64,000 nt of DNA from Plasmodium malariae (lineage: Eukaryota > Apicomplexa > Aconoidasida > Haemosporida > Plasmodiidae). A program made the translations under genes and the position numbers. Of this stretch, positions 45,801 to 58,542 are shown one piece after another. Below the pieces are notes generated by a model. The model saw only the letters and a program-made list of their open reading frames with translations. It made no database searches and was not told the origin of the DNA. The stretch is taken from positions 1,247,501 to 1,311,500 of the forward strand of contig NC_041784.1 of assembly GCF_900090045.1 (NCBI RefSeq), given 5' to 3'. Numbering within the stretch: position 1 is the first letter of the stretch; each line of letters starts with the position of its first letter.

Positions 45801-48800
45801 GCTCCCACGAGCGCACGAACAGAAGGCTCTACTCACATATTTAAGGAATAGGGACTCTATTATATTTGAATAGATGGAGTGTATGTCCTTCATTGTTAGT
45901 GTAGACACATTAAGAATAAAAAAGTTTTTGTATATTTTTTTAAAAGTGCTGTGATTACTTTCAGCAATCGCACTGTGCTTGTTGTTTAAGGTACACACAA
46001 TTCTGTTCTTAGAAAACATTACTCTCCTATTTCTTTCAACGTCGAAAAAGGCCTGCAGGGAGGGAGGGAAGCGAAGCGCGTGCGTAGGTGGTGATAAGCG
46101 CGAATAAGTATTATGATATATGCACTCATAAGTGTAGTGTTAAGTAGTGCTAAGTACTGTTAAGTAGTGTCAAGTAGTGTTAAGTAGTGTTAAGTAGTGT
46201 TAAGTAGTGTTAAGTAGTGTTAAGTAGTGTTAAGTAGTGTTAAGTAGTGTAAGTAGTGTTAAGTAGTGCTAAGTACTGTTAAGTAGTGTTAAGTAGTGTT
46301 AAGTAGTGCTAAGTACTGTTAAGTAGTGTTAAGTAGTGTTAAGTAGTGCTAAGTAGTGTTAAGTAGTGCTAAGTAGTGTTAAGTAGTGCTAAGTAGTGTT
46401 AAGTAGTGCTAAGTAGTGTTAAGTAGTGCTAAGTACTGTTAAGTAGTGTTAAGTAGTGTTAAGTAGTGTTAAGTAGTGTTAAGTAGTGTTAAGTAGTGTT
46501 AAGTAGTGTTAAGTAGTGTAAGTAGTGTTAAGTAGTGTTAAGTAGTGCTAAGTACTGTTAAGTAGTGCTAAGTAGTGTTAAGTAGTGTTAAGTAGTGTTA
46601 AGTAGTGTAAGTAGTGTTAAGTAGTGTTAAGTAGTGCTAAGTAGTAAGTAGTGCTAAGTAGTGCTAAGTAGTGTTAAGTAGTGCTAAGTAGTGTTAAGTA
46701 GTGTTAAGTAGTGCTAAGTAGTGTAAGTAGTTAAGTAGTGCTAAGTACTGTTAAGTAGTGCTAAGTAGTGTTAAGTAGTGCTAAGTAGTGTTAAGTAGTG
46801 CTAAGTAGTGTTAAGTAGTGTTAAGTAGTGCTAAGTACTGTTAAGTAGTGCTAAGTAGTGCTAAGTACTGTTAAGTAGTGTTAAGTAGTGTTAAATAGTG
46901 CTAAGTAGTGTTAAGTAGTGCTAAATACGCAAACATGTTATGCTAATCAGGCATACAAGTGCCGCTAAACCCGCGTGTGAGTAGTGCTCAGAGCGCGTGG
47001 ATACAGCGTAACAGCAAAACATACAAGGCGTTATTTGCCGCTTTTCATCTTTACATTGTGCCTTATGAGATTGTAGAGGAACTCCATAGTCTTCTGAGAC
47101 CGTTCTGTTGTCAATGAAGAAATGTCGTCTATGAAGATAGTAACATCATGAGTAATTTCATCTTTCGAAAAATAGAACGATTTGTTCAATTTTTTAATTA
47201 TTTGATCATAATGAAAAAGATAATTGAATCGGAAAGAAAAATTGAAGATATAATTTTTTTTTTTAGTATATGCATTTAAGTAATTGTATATACACAAAGA
47301 CTTGGCTGAGTTGGAAGTACCCATAAGCATAAAAGGTATATTCAAATTAAATGATATATTTAAAAAGTTGACCACTGATAGAATGTTCATATTTTCAAAA
47401 AGGAAATAATTAGAATTAGTTATTAGCACATTATGCATTAGTTTACTTTTATCTATTAATATATTTTCACTTCTGAAAAACTTTTCTTGTTTTAAAATTT
47501 TATTTGTTTCCATATTGTAGTATATATGTACAAATGATGTATTTCGTGGTATTATAGATATATTATTTATGTATTTAAATATATAATTTTCAAAATTTGT
47601 TCTTAGATCGTTTTGCATAAAAGATGTAAACGTATATATAAAACAAATAGTTATGATGTTATTCAAGTGGTTATCTATTATTTTCTTATCCGATCCTTTT
47701 TTTTCCTTCAATATATTTATAAAGTATTCAATGAATTTGACAAAATGGTGTATCAGAGTATTTACGTGAATACTTATGCGCACTTCGTTGTCTTGCAATA
47801 CCTCAATGACTCCTTCCTCTTCCGCATCTGCATCAGTTCCACCGTCTTCCGAGTCGTCATCTCGGAGGGGATCGCTCTCACTACTTCCAAAGCTTACATC
47901 ACTATCACCACCATCATGCTCATGTTCTTTCCCCTTTGTCCAGGCTGACCTTTTTTTTCCCTTTTTCGAACTATTGCCCTTTGCGATCTCATCTGTTTGT
48001 TCATCTCCACCATCTTCTTTACCCTCTTCCATAAATCTGTCTGTAAGTCCTTCTCCACATTCGTCGGCGTAAAACAATTCACGTCCTCCTTTCTTCGCAT
48101 GCTGACTACCATTCGACTGACTATTCTCAGTTGCATAATCTTCGCCATCTACTTTCTGTTCTATGTTGCCCTCATTTGTTCCAACCCTCCCATGATCTCT
48201 CTTCCTTCTGCGCACCATCTGAGTAGTATTCTTTCTTTGCTTCTTAAAAAAATTTAGAGTTTCCATAATCAAGTCTTCAAATAATTTTATGATTTTCTTT
48301 TTTGCAAATTTATATGTTTTTATCTGTTCCACTGAGTAAGTAATGAAGGAAATATAAGGAACAGTATGCTTGACATTAATATAATAAACTTTGTCAAAAA
48401 TGTATGGAGAAATTTTACTTAAATTTTCGGGTTTATATATAAAGCATTTGTGATTGTTATCATTATTTTCCTTATTTATTTCGCTGTACATGTTTTTCTT
48501 TAATGTATAATTACATATCTTTTCTATTAGTTCTGTCTCTAGTACGCTTATAAGTTTTAGTACTATTTTACTTTTATGCCCATGGTGCAGCTCATTATTC
48601 CCTTTTAGGTTTAGCCTCGACTTACCTGGCCTACTCTCACAATTCGCGGCATATTCCCTTCCATGAGGGGGCAGAATTTCCTTCATTTCTCGCCCTTGTT
48701 CGAGGGACTGCTCAAGGGGATGTTCAAGGGGCTGCTCTGCTACTTGTTCTCCCTCCGTCTGATGGTTGACCTGGCCATATGACAAGTTCTTAGCCGATTG

Positions 48801-51800
48801 CGTTATTGGTCGTATAATTCCATTTCCCGCGGCATTCTTTAATTCGTCATTTACTTTTAATACCTTTTTTCTCATTTCTGCTATCCCTTTGGATTCATTT
48901 GTATGGCCTAAAATAGGCATATCTTCATTGTGAAGAAGAAACCGTAGAACGTCCTTCTTCTGGCAGTAGTTCAAGTTAATTTTTTGAAAGACGCACAAAT
49001 TATATGGAGAATTCTTGATCTCTTCCAAATATTTTAAAAAATGATATAGAAGAAAAACAATAATACTTATCCCTGAAAAATTTTTTCCAACAATTAAAAT
49101 GTTTGTAATTTTATTTCCTTTCCTTTTATCCCACTCTATACTTTTTTCCTTTTCATTTTTTATATTTATTATTTCATACATTTCGATAGCTTTATCTATT
49201 TGGTATTTCAAAAAGTTCATTTTCTTTTCTTTTTTTAAAGCTTCTATAACGTTATTTATTTCTTTTTTCCAGTATTTAGTAGTACGTGTTGGGGAATGGA
49301 AGTTTGTGTCAGACCAGATATATGATTCCCGTTCCTTTTTCCCCTTATGTTTCCCCTCTTCTGTCTCTTCTTTCTGTTCCTCCTCTTCTTCCTCTTCCTC
49401 CCCTTGATGTACCTTTTTCTGTGCATATTTAAGCATCTTCTCACATCCCTCCCTTGACATGTTAAATAATAAACAAGTATTTTTTACCACCTCCTTTAGT
49501 TTATGCATTCCCACAAAATGCGAACAGAATTTTGTTATCTCTTTCACAATGGCATATTCTTCATTCGACTTGCATTTGATCATGCAAGTCTTCACAACTT
49601 TGATGAGCTTCTGTATACTCATGTGTTTCCTGAGCGCGTCCTGTGTAGATGTACACATGAGAAAGTGTGTACGAGAGTATGTGTGTAGGTATGCACATAA
49701 ATGAAAAGGGAAACACATAGACACATGTAAAAATGGGCAAACGCACACATATATACAACCGAGAAAACATGAACACATGTAAAAATGGAAAACATAAACA
49801 TGGAGTTCTCCCTTGACATGCTTACGTGCTGCCTCAAGTAGTGATATGCCCTGTGCACTGCATTGGAGAGGGAGACCGCTCTGCTGCTTCCAAAGGAAAG
49901 GAAGAGAAGGTGAAATAGCGGCAATGAAAATGGCTTGAAGGATTGCAATAACGAAAAAGAAAACTGCAGCTTCTTCGCACTCATATGATAAGACTGGTCA
50001 GAATAGTAATCATAAAAAGGGATAGAGATTTTACTGAGTGAAACATATATAAGATGCTTTTTGTTTAAATTAATTTCGTTGTTATTATTTATAATTATGG
50101 AATTCTTCTTATTCATAAGATGATAATTTATGTTTGCTAGTTGTTCATTTAATAATGCTAAAAGGTCCGGTTTATAAACATCTATTTCATGAAAGAACAC
50201 AGACACATTAGAACACAAACTACATGATATAAAGTTGAGTATTTCACTATTTAGTAAATTTATTTGATTAATGAAGGCATAGTGAAACCCTAGAAGCGTA
50301 GAAAAATTTTTTGAGTATTTCATTATGTACGTAATGTTATTATTAGAACAGAGAGTAATCACATTATTTTGCAAATATTTGTAAAATAAAAAGGTGTACT
50401 CTCTTTCGTGATATAACAAGTCCATTGAGTAGTTGTAGTTACCTATCAGTTCATATCGGTATTTCACATTATGATGAAAAAATCTTATGTAATAGTTGTC
50501 TTTAGTATAGTAGTGCTTTATTTGTTCTAAGTAGCTGTAACTGTAACTATAGCTCTGACCGCTCACACTACAGTTGTTATTCTGCGTTCTCAGTATGGAT
50601 TCCATCTTTTCTTTCATGTGCATAAAGAATGCCAGGATAAATGATATGTTCTTTTTTTCCTCCTCACCTCTGTCACTGTTAATATTGTTGTTACTATTGC
50701 TGTTGTTACTATTTCTGTTGTTACTATTTCTGTTGTTACTATTGCTGTTGTTACTATTGCTGTTGTTACTATTGCTGTTGTTACTATTGCTGTTGTTACT
50801 ATTGCTGTTGTTACTATTGCTGTTGTTAGTATCGTTACTTCCATTCCTAGTAGCTTTGTTCTTAGCATCGGCTTGCTTCGGTGGGTGCATGGTCCTGCGG
50901 ACCTCCTCAACTATGCTGCTTATGTTTTGAGTGAGAGCATAAAGGACAAATTTATTTTTCTGCACATCCTGAAAAACGTACTCCAGAATGTGCGTAAAAT
51001 ATATGCTTAGCAAAATGAATAATACTTGTCTATTTTGTATTGGCATAAAAAAGAGATAGGTGTCCTCCTTTAAAGGGGTAAAGAAATTTTTACTATTGAC
51101 GTATATCTGTACTGTTCGCATTAGCCAGGATTTAATTTCATTGTTAATTTGGTTTAACAGAAATTCTATCTTTTTAAATTTTATTTCTTCTTTAAATATG
51201 ATTCTTTCATTATCATTAGTTAGAATCCCACATATAGCTTCATTTTGATAAATTATTTTTTTTACATAAGGAAAGAGTTTGTGTACATATGTGTTCAAAC
51301 TTTTCAAATCAGTTAGACTTAAATATACATTTAAGAATTCTTCATCATTTAGGAGATAAAAAGAATAGTATTCTCTTCTCCTTAGTAATGTATTCTTTTC
51401 GACCTCTTTTATTATATCCTGTAACTCGATCAAAAAACCATTAAAATAGTTGAAGTCATATTCCTTCTCAATATGTTTAGTAACATGAGGATATATATAG
51501 AATTCTTCACACTGGTGTTTATATTTATTAATAATAAAATTTAACTGATCGATGTTTATAATTTTCTTTAGTTCGTTATTCTTATATCTCTCTAAATTTT
51601 TTAGGCATAACTGTATACTCTTAATAATTACTAAAATGTTCGTAAAGCCCCGAATTTGTTTAGACAGTTTATACATATCTTCGTAAATATGCTTACTGAA
51701 CAAATTATTTTGAATTATAAACAAATCAAAAAGAAGGCTTCTTAAATCGGGTATAAGTTCGTTCACATTATTGATGATATACACTTTCTTATTCATCAGA

Positions 51801-54800
51801 CTTACATCTATTTTATACTTTTTTAACGTTATCTTTATCTGTTCAAATTTTTCATTTATCTTCTTTTCCTTTTCGTACTCGTAGCATATTGCTTCTATTT
51901 GCGCCAAGCTATCCTCAAACTGCAGTTCGAATAGATGCCTCAGTTCTATCTCCCCGTACAAGTACGACAGGATAGGAGACGGTGGAATAGAGACTGGGGA
52001 AGCACCTGCAGTAGCAGGTGGAGTAGAGGCTAGAAGAGTTTCTGATATAACCTCTGACGTGGCCCTTGTTGTAACAGATGACGAAACCGCTGACTCAGCT
52101 TCTACTCCTTTGGAGTGATCCATGTGCACCCCTACTTCGTACATATCGGCGTGTTTCCCCTCGTGCTGCTGCTCATCCAATCTCCTGCAAAGATTTAGAG
52201 TGTCAATCGTCCTCTTGAAGTACTTTTCACTGTTGCACACAATGACGAAAAGCTTCAAAATTTTCAGAACACCATCATACATTTTGCAGAGTCTACTACA
52301 TTTGTCATAAAAGTCTTTGTTTACGAAATTTTTGTTAATTTTTTTAAAAAAAAAGTTAATATTATCTATTTCGGTGGACAGAAGTTCTATATTTAAATTT
52401 TTTATTTTTTGTAATTTATATTTTTCACTACAGCAAATGTATTTGAAGAATGTATATATAGTTAAACTATTATTTATAAACATATTTTTCAATAAACTGA
52501 AATTTACAAATTCGTTTTTCTTTTTTTTCAATACGTTTTGATAATACAAGTATTTATTTACCTCTTTTTTTATACTCACTATTTTTAGCCTAATAAATTC
52601 TAAGAGTTCAAAAATGTAAAATCGTTTTTTCATTTCATCGTTCAGTATTACTATTTCATTACTCTCGTTAATGCGGAAGTATTTTTCCAGGATGTTGTTG
52701 TCAGAATGCTCATAGAAGTCATCCTTCTCAGAGGAAGTGAGAAGTACGATTCCTCCCTTTTCTTGAACACCAATGTACTGTGCTTCTTTTTTTTTCCCCT
52801 CTTCCACTTCTTCAACGTGTGCTACGTCCTTTCCAATGATCCGATTTTTAGCCTCTTCTCCATTTCCTGTAGGAGTTGTAACTCCTCTGGAGCAGTAGAC
52901 CTGGTTAATATCACTAACAGGTGTAACAAAGCGGAGGGCTTCTACCATCTGTGGCAGGGAGTAGTTAGCGCTATTTGGAATCAAGTTACACCTGACTATG
53001 GTAAGCATATTTTTTATTTTCTTTTCAATTTGATTAATTTCGGATGATAAGTCTTTATATAAGTCGTTGAACTGTAAGTCATAATTTTTTTCGCTATGTA
53101 AAATACTTTTTAATGATATCATTTTTTGATTTATATGAAAAATTTTCGTAGTTTGATTCCCATTAATACTTATATAATACTTCTTAAAAAGAAGAAAGAG
53201 AGACGAAATGGATTCTATATTTTCCTCAATTTGTATTAATTCATTTTCAAAAATATTAACAAAGTAGATGTAAGAAACCAATTCATCAATGGTACTTGGT
53301 TTTTTATTAATAATAGTATAGGATGTATCTAACTTTTGTGCTAATTCTTCTATTGTCTTATTATTTAAAGAAGGTAAATAATTTATTAAATCCATCCATT
53401 TTTTATTTATATTTTTTAATAAATAATCTATCAATATACTGTTGTCTACTTTAAATATATGAATGCTAAATTGTTTGTTCATTTTTTTTATTTTGTTTTC
53501 TAACTCCTTAAAGGATGTGAACAAAAGTGAAACGGACGTTACGTCCATTATGTTTATTTTTTCAATCTCTATTTTTTCATATTTGTTATGTAATGCTATA
53601 ATATTACTGAAATCTTTGCATGCATCGTACATGGAATCGTACAGAATTCTCATCTTATCCTTCAGCTCGACGTCCAAATTGTATATTGTTTCGTCTGCAT
53701 GTATGAAGTTAAAAAAGTTCATGTTCTGTTTGTCCACGTCAACTGCATCAACCACGTCAACCGCATCAACCACATCCACCGCATCAACCACATCCACCGC
53801 ATCAACCACATCCACCGCATCAACCACATCCACCGCATCAACCACATCCACCGCATCAACCACATCCACCGCGCTAATAGCTTTTCCGCTAACATCCTTC
53901 GACTCCGCCCGCTTCCTACCCCCCCTGGTAGTAAACACGACTTTGTCGACGAATATTTCCCTTTTGAAAAACTCTTTTACTTTGTAGTACTGCATGAACT
54001 CCTCCCTTTTACATATATGTTCTAAGCTCATGTTTAAGTAATACATAATAGTATTTATGAGTAAATCATATTCTGGAGAAATTTTTAATTTATCCTCTTC
54101 TATAGTTAAAGCGACACTGAAAAGACATATATCGTTATTTATTTTGTTACTACTGCTATTACTCTTACTATAAATGTTGATGCTATTTCCAATACTTCTA
54201 TTTTCGCCCTTGCTATTGTTTTCTTTATCTTCATTTTTAATTAATTTGTAAGGTACATATTTATTCGTTGGCGATTTGGTCGTATTACCACTTTGATGTA
54301 AGTTTTTTTTTAATTCTTTATATTCGTTGAATACAGTATACCCTTTTCTGCTTTCTTTCAACTGATTACTTTTTTTACTATTGCTGAGTGTGTAGCCTTC
54401 CCCTCTTGCTTCCTCCACATCGTGCTTATTATTCTTGCTCCCATCAACCAGACTAATATGACTTCCATTCGAATTAACTTGTTTTTCACTTCTACTAACG
54501 TGGATGCCCTTCTCGCCGGAACTACTCCCCCTATCGTCCATTTCAAAATAGTTGTTCAACTGCTTGAGGAAGTACTCGTAAGTGTTAATGATGATTCCCT
54601 TCAATGTGTTGTCACACATGTACTGACATAAGCGAATAAAACGTTTTATATATATGCAATAGCAGTTGCTGAGGGCTATTTTGTTATAATATATATCTAT
54701 ACTTGTTTCATCTTCCTTCTTTTTATACATTTTTTTTTTATATATATTTTTCTGCCTACTTATTTGAGTCTTTCTTTGGACACTCCTACTCCCCATGCCC

Positions 54801-56522
54801 TTCATAAGCGCACTTCTGGGGGGCAGACGACCTCCGTTACTTTCATCTACACCTATTGAAGTACCGCTATTCTCACTTTCGTTTATCACAGTACCGCTAT
54901 TCTCATTTCCGTTTATCACAGTACCGCTAACCACGGGACCGCTACCCCTTGACATATCTTCTCTTATCCCGTTTTTTCTCAAAAAATCGTTGAGGGCCTT
55001 GAGACAGTACTTACATATTATGTTTGTTATTTGTTTCAGCTTTCCCTTCAGAAATGAATCAAATTTTAAGAAATACTCATTTTGGAATTCCTTAAATTGT
55101 TCTATGTTCACATTATTTATATTTATATCCACTAATTTGAATTCATTCAATTCGTTTAAAATTATTTGTATTTGTATGATACCTTTTAAAAAACTGTCGT
55201 TTAAAAACAGTAAGTTCTCTTTTATATATGCTTTTTTCTTTTTAAATTTGGTAGACTTAATTCTATTTTTTAATAAAAAAAAATATTTATATAAGGGAAA
55301 TTTCTTAATAAATTTTAATCCTAAAGCACTATTTAGTAATGTTATATGGTTTTTCCATTCATTTATTTCGTAAAATGTTGTTTCGTTCTTTTCATTTATC
55401 ATAACTCCGTGTAGTGAGATAGACATGATTCCTATTTCTTTCTTGTTTCCACAGTCCACTCGTTCGTAGCGGTTGTTAGACAGCCTTAACAGGGGGAAAA
55501 AAGGCGTCCGTAAATGGGTATATATATGTGTGTATACGTGTGTATGTTAGTATATGTACATGGTATATGTGTATATATTATATGTATACGTAATATATGT
55601 ACATGTATGTATGTGCACTTCTTTTTTTTGCCTATTTTATTAGTGAAATGTGTCTGGTAGTCTATTGTCAAAGAAACAAATAAATTAGCTAGTTGGCGAA
55701 TTGACAAGACTGGTGAAGAAGAAGAAAGGGGGGGGGGGAGGAGCGAATGAAAACAAAGCCGCAAAAAGATGTAGGCATTGTCAATTAGAAGCGCATGAAC
55801 AAAACGTGCAAAAAAGGGGAGAAGCATATAATAATAGAAGTGGAAAAGTAATGCCTAAAGTATTATGTGTATACAAATGATATGCATACACGAATTATGA
55901 ACAATTGAATGTGAGGGAACACAAAATTTTACCTCCTTACATAAATAAATGCGTTGTTTTTTAAATTATTCTTCACAAATTCTATCAATTCTATGTGGTT
56001 CTGCCATTTGTTCACTATACTGAAGCTTGCTTCTACAATGTTCTTTGTCTTACTGTACGTATTTTCTTTTTCTTTTTCACTGCAATTTTTTCCCTTTTTC
56101 ATCCAAATCGCATCGTAATTGTAGGGAGTAGGCGTCGTGGTACTAGTACCTGCAGCAGTACCTATAGCACCACCTGCCGCAACAGCTGCAGTGGGCACGT
56201 TTTTACCCGAGTGATCATCTCCCCTTATATTTGTTTTTCTAAGAGAGATTTTTGTTTTATTATTTGCGCTACTAGCATTCTCCTTAGAAGCAGCATTTTC
56301 CTGTAATATATCGTTTATTTCGAAAAAAATATCAAAAGCATTTTTTTCACCATCATTTATTTTTTTGCTACTAACACTGTCTTGCTCAAACGTTGATGTT
56401 ACACCTATGCTCCTTTTCCTAGAATGACCTACTACTTTATTTTTTTTTTCATTACAAACATGTTGGTTACATGTGTTACTAAATTTAATTACTAGGTTTT
56501 TTTTTAGTGAGCTATAATTCAT
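36878..56522 (-). CDS. Axonemal-type dynein heavy chain with degenerate motor sites (11 exons)
   Basis: Exons: 56522-55933, 55484-49826, 49640-47055, 46052-45837, 45664-43625, 43257-42118, 41937-38709, 38505-38357, 38183-37927, 37694-37072, 36996-36878 (last one tentative). Junctions 1-9 keep phase; total about 5535 residues. Tail/linker: residues 200-1850. AAA1 (about 1860-2085) aligns by flanking pattern (YELIGNYNYSMDLLY, FFHEIDVYKPDLLALLNEQL) but has no Walker A. AAA2 (about 2270) has GKNFSGIS, lacking the Lys. AAA3 keeps a near-normal GTSNSAKS (about 2860) and IFIDD (about 2924). AAA4 (about 3190) has no P-loop. Stalk and a small microtubule-binding-like region are at 3500-3697, AAA5 at 3850-4050 (IIICVDPFYQLKKYF), AAA6 in exon 7, and the C-terminal domain in exons 8-10 (YYCPVMRFNP). 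Long Asn, Asp/Val and His-Asp-Lys-Pro repeats interrupt it. In Plasmodium, axonemal dyneins serve the male gamete. Confidence 0.85.
40850..40935. repeat. 18-bp coding repeat (Asn-Asp-Arg-Ile-Asn-Ser) in dynein exon 7
   Basis: Four to five nearly identical 18-bp units encode SNDRIN hexapeptides, within an Asn/Ser-rich insert around residue 4425 of the dynein protein. Confidence 0.9.
42795..43010. repeat. Acidic coding repeats in dynein exon 6
   Basis: On the minus strand five copies of an EHDKPD hexapeptide pass into EYDKSD copies and then into a run of DEY tripeptides (about residues 3780-3850). The gradual change indicates one array diverging by slippage. The opposite strand gives an artefactual hydrophobic ORF. 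Confidence 0.9.
46135..46930. repeat. ~10-bp minisatellite filling dynein intron 3
   Basis: About 80 copies of the decamer ttaagtagtg, with two common point variants (gctaagtagtg-type and ttaagtactg-type) and occasional 9-bp or 6-bp units. It makes up most of the 1002-bp intron 46053-47054, the largest intron in the gene. Confidence 0.97.
50690..50835. repeat. 15-bp coding repeat (Asn-Asn-Ser-Asn-Ser) in dynein exon 2
   Basis: About nine 15-bp units encode NNSNS, with two copies reading NNRNS, around residues 1745-1795 of the dynein. The plus-strand poly-Leu ORF across it is a shadow. Confidence 0.92.
53742..53875. repeat. 18-bp coding repeat (Asp-Ala-Val-Asp-Val-Val) in dynein exon 2
   Basis: About seven 18-bp units encode VDAVDV hexapeptides near residues 735-778 of the dynein tail. 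The units are nearly perfect at the DNA level and relatively GC-rich, implying recent expansion. Confidence 0.92.
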
Positions 56523-56644
56523 TATTTATTCCTTTCTCCTAATTCCTTTTTATTCTTGTATTTCTCCTTTTCTGTATGCCTTTTTTTTTTTTTTTTTCTT
56601 TTTTTTTTTTTATGAACATTTAAAAAGTGAAGGAAAGGAATAAT

Positions 56645-56860
56645 ATCTATTAACTTTATATAAACTTTGTATAAACTTTGTATAAACTTTGTATAACTTT
56701 TGTATAATCTTTGTATAAACTTTGTAAAACTTTGTATAAACTTTGTATAAACTTTGTAAAACTTTGTATAACTTTTGTATAAACTTTGTATAAACTTTGT
56801 AAAACTTTGTATAAACTTTGTATAAACTTTGTATAAATTTTGTATAAACTTTATAGCAAC
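56645..56860. repeat. 11-bp minisatellite upstream of dynein
   Basis: About 18 copies of ataaactttgt with length variants (taaaactttgt, ataacttttgt). It lies 120-340 bp upstream of the dynein start codon. Confidence 0.9.
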
Positions 56861-57011
56861 TTACATTAACATGTAATAAGGATTATACTTTTTAAGTTTC
56901 ATGTTTTGTTTTCTTATTACAAATAAAAAGGTAAAAAAATAAAATAAGCGAATTATCTTTCTTACATATAGGATGGCGTTATATATGTAAACTTTTAGAC
57001 AGCGAAGAAAG

Positions 57012-57042
<31 letters not shown>

Positions 57043-58109
57043 AAGCCTCTATATGTGGTTAGAAGTTATATTTTAAGCTACACTGTGAAATTTGCATAGA
57101 AGCAAAAAAGTGAAGAGGAAAAAAAGAGTAAAAGAGAAGGAATGAGGAAAAGGGAAAATGACAGATAGGAGTGATCAAGCAAATTAATAAGAGGACAAAA
57201 GGACGAACGAGCCAAATAAAAATTAAGCTTTTGAAGGGAGGGAAGACGCTTGATATTATAACATTCAACGTAATTTAACAATAGAATTTTATTTTTATTT
57301 TTTTTTTTCAGATTTTCAAATGGCATAGACAAAGGAGAAAAATGAGAAATAGGGAAAAGTATAATTAAGCATACTATATTTGCCTCTTCAAACATTTCTA
57401 TATTTTCAACTAAATTCATATGTTAATTTATTTCTTTTCCATTGAGACTGGTATTTATTTTTGTGGTTTCACTTCCTTCAAAATTTTCATAATAGTACTC
57501 TATTCTGAAGGATTAACACATATAGCTTATATTAAGAGTGAAATAATAAGTAGTATAATTCTCATAAATGGACACCTTTATAAGAATTTGAAAAGGATTA
57601 TAAATGTCGACGATTTTGGAAAAATGGGCATCTCTTTTGTTCTGCTATGTATGCATGCACAAATGCATATTCATTGCGCTTATGCAAGGGCATGCACACT
57701 TTTATATACCAGTGAATGTATACGAGCGTGTACCCGTTCATACGTACGTGCGGGCATATGTGTATATATATGTGTATATTATGTGTATATATATGTGTAT
57801 ATGTATGTGTATATATATGTGTATACGTTTCAGCATTTTCTGTTAAATTTTTTGAGCTCCAAGAAAAAATGCACCTTGAAATGATTTGATGCGTAAAGTT
57901 GTTTATTTAAAATTTTCTTATGCCAATTTATAAATGACAGTGAACAACTTTTTTCAAAATTGTACCATATTGTATTATATGATATATTCTTTTTTTTTTT
58001 TTTTTTTTTTTGACTGATCAACATGTATCGGCACTTAGAATTCATTTCAAGAATAACAAAGAGCATCATGGCGTGTATGCTCCAAAAAAAAAAGATAGAA
58101 ATGAAAAAA

Positions 58110-58235
58110 TTATAATGAAAATATAATGAAAATATAATGAAAATATAATGAAAAATAATGAAAATATAATGAAAATATAATGAAAAATAATGAAAATATA
58201 ATGAAAAAATAAGGAAAATATAATGAAAAAATAAA
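58110..58235. repeat. 11-bp AT-rich repeat upstream of COX17
   Basis: About ten copies of aaaatataatg with single-base indel variants. Confidence 0.85.
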
Positions 58236-58542
58236 AAACATTCGTAAGTTTTACTTTTTTATCATTTCCTACTATAAAATAAAAAATAATTACATGAGCG
58301 AATAACTTACTATTTAAGAGCTTATTTTAATATGAAACAGTGGTTAAGCGAAAAAAGAATTTGCAAAAATAGTAAGAAAAAGGTGAAAAGGCACAGGGAT
58401 TGGGATTACATGTAATCATATAAATATATATATATTTGTAGAATTGTACGTATACACATACAAACGTACGTTTCATGCACGAACATATACCCGTATACTC
58501 ACATACCCACACACATGAGTAGCACACACAGCAACAGAAAAA

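Larger units (their letters stand above)
56523..58542. other. Divergent intergenic region between dynein (-) and COX17 (+)
   Basis: It holds an 11-bp minisatellite (56645-56860), poly(A) at 57010-57040, GTATATATATGT repeats (57755-57830), poly(T) near 57990-58012 and a GAAAATATAAT repeat (58110-58230). The ORFs 57420-57884 (+) and 57059-57419 (-) have no recognised feature and no consistent splice model, so I leave them uncalled, though a small gene here is possible. Confidence 0.45.

Noticed and set aside
46135..46930. Regularly spaced repeats that could suggest a CRISPR-like array
   Set aside because: Contiguous 10-bp tandem units without spacers, inside a eukaryotic intron.
50574..50930. 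Poly-Leu plus-strand ORF
   Set aside because: Shadow of the NNSNS-coding repeat in the dynein exon.
55459..55484. Dynein start at 55459
   Set aside because: That codon is GTG; the frame continues upstream to a good acceptor at 55484 and joins in phase to the exon 56522-55933.
57420..57884. 154-residue plus-strand ORF upstream of COX17
   Set aside because: Hydrophobic start without a family match and a simple-repeat end (VYIYVYMYV); no supporting splice signals.
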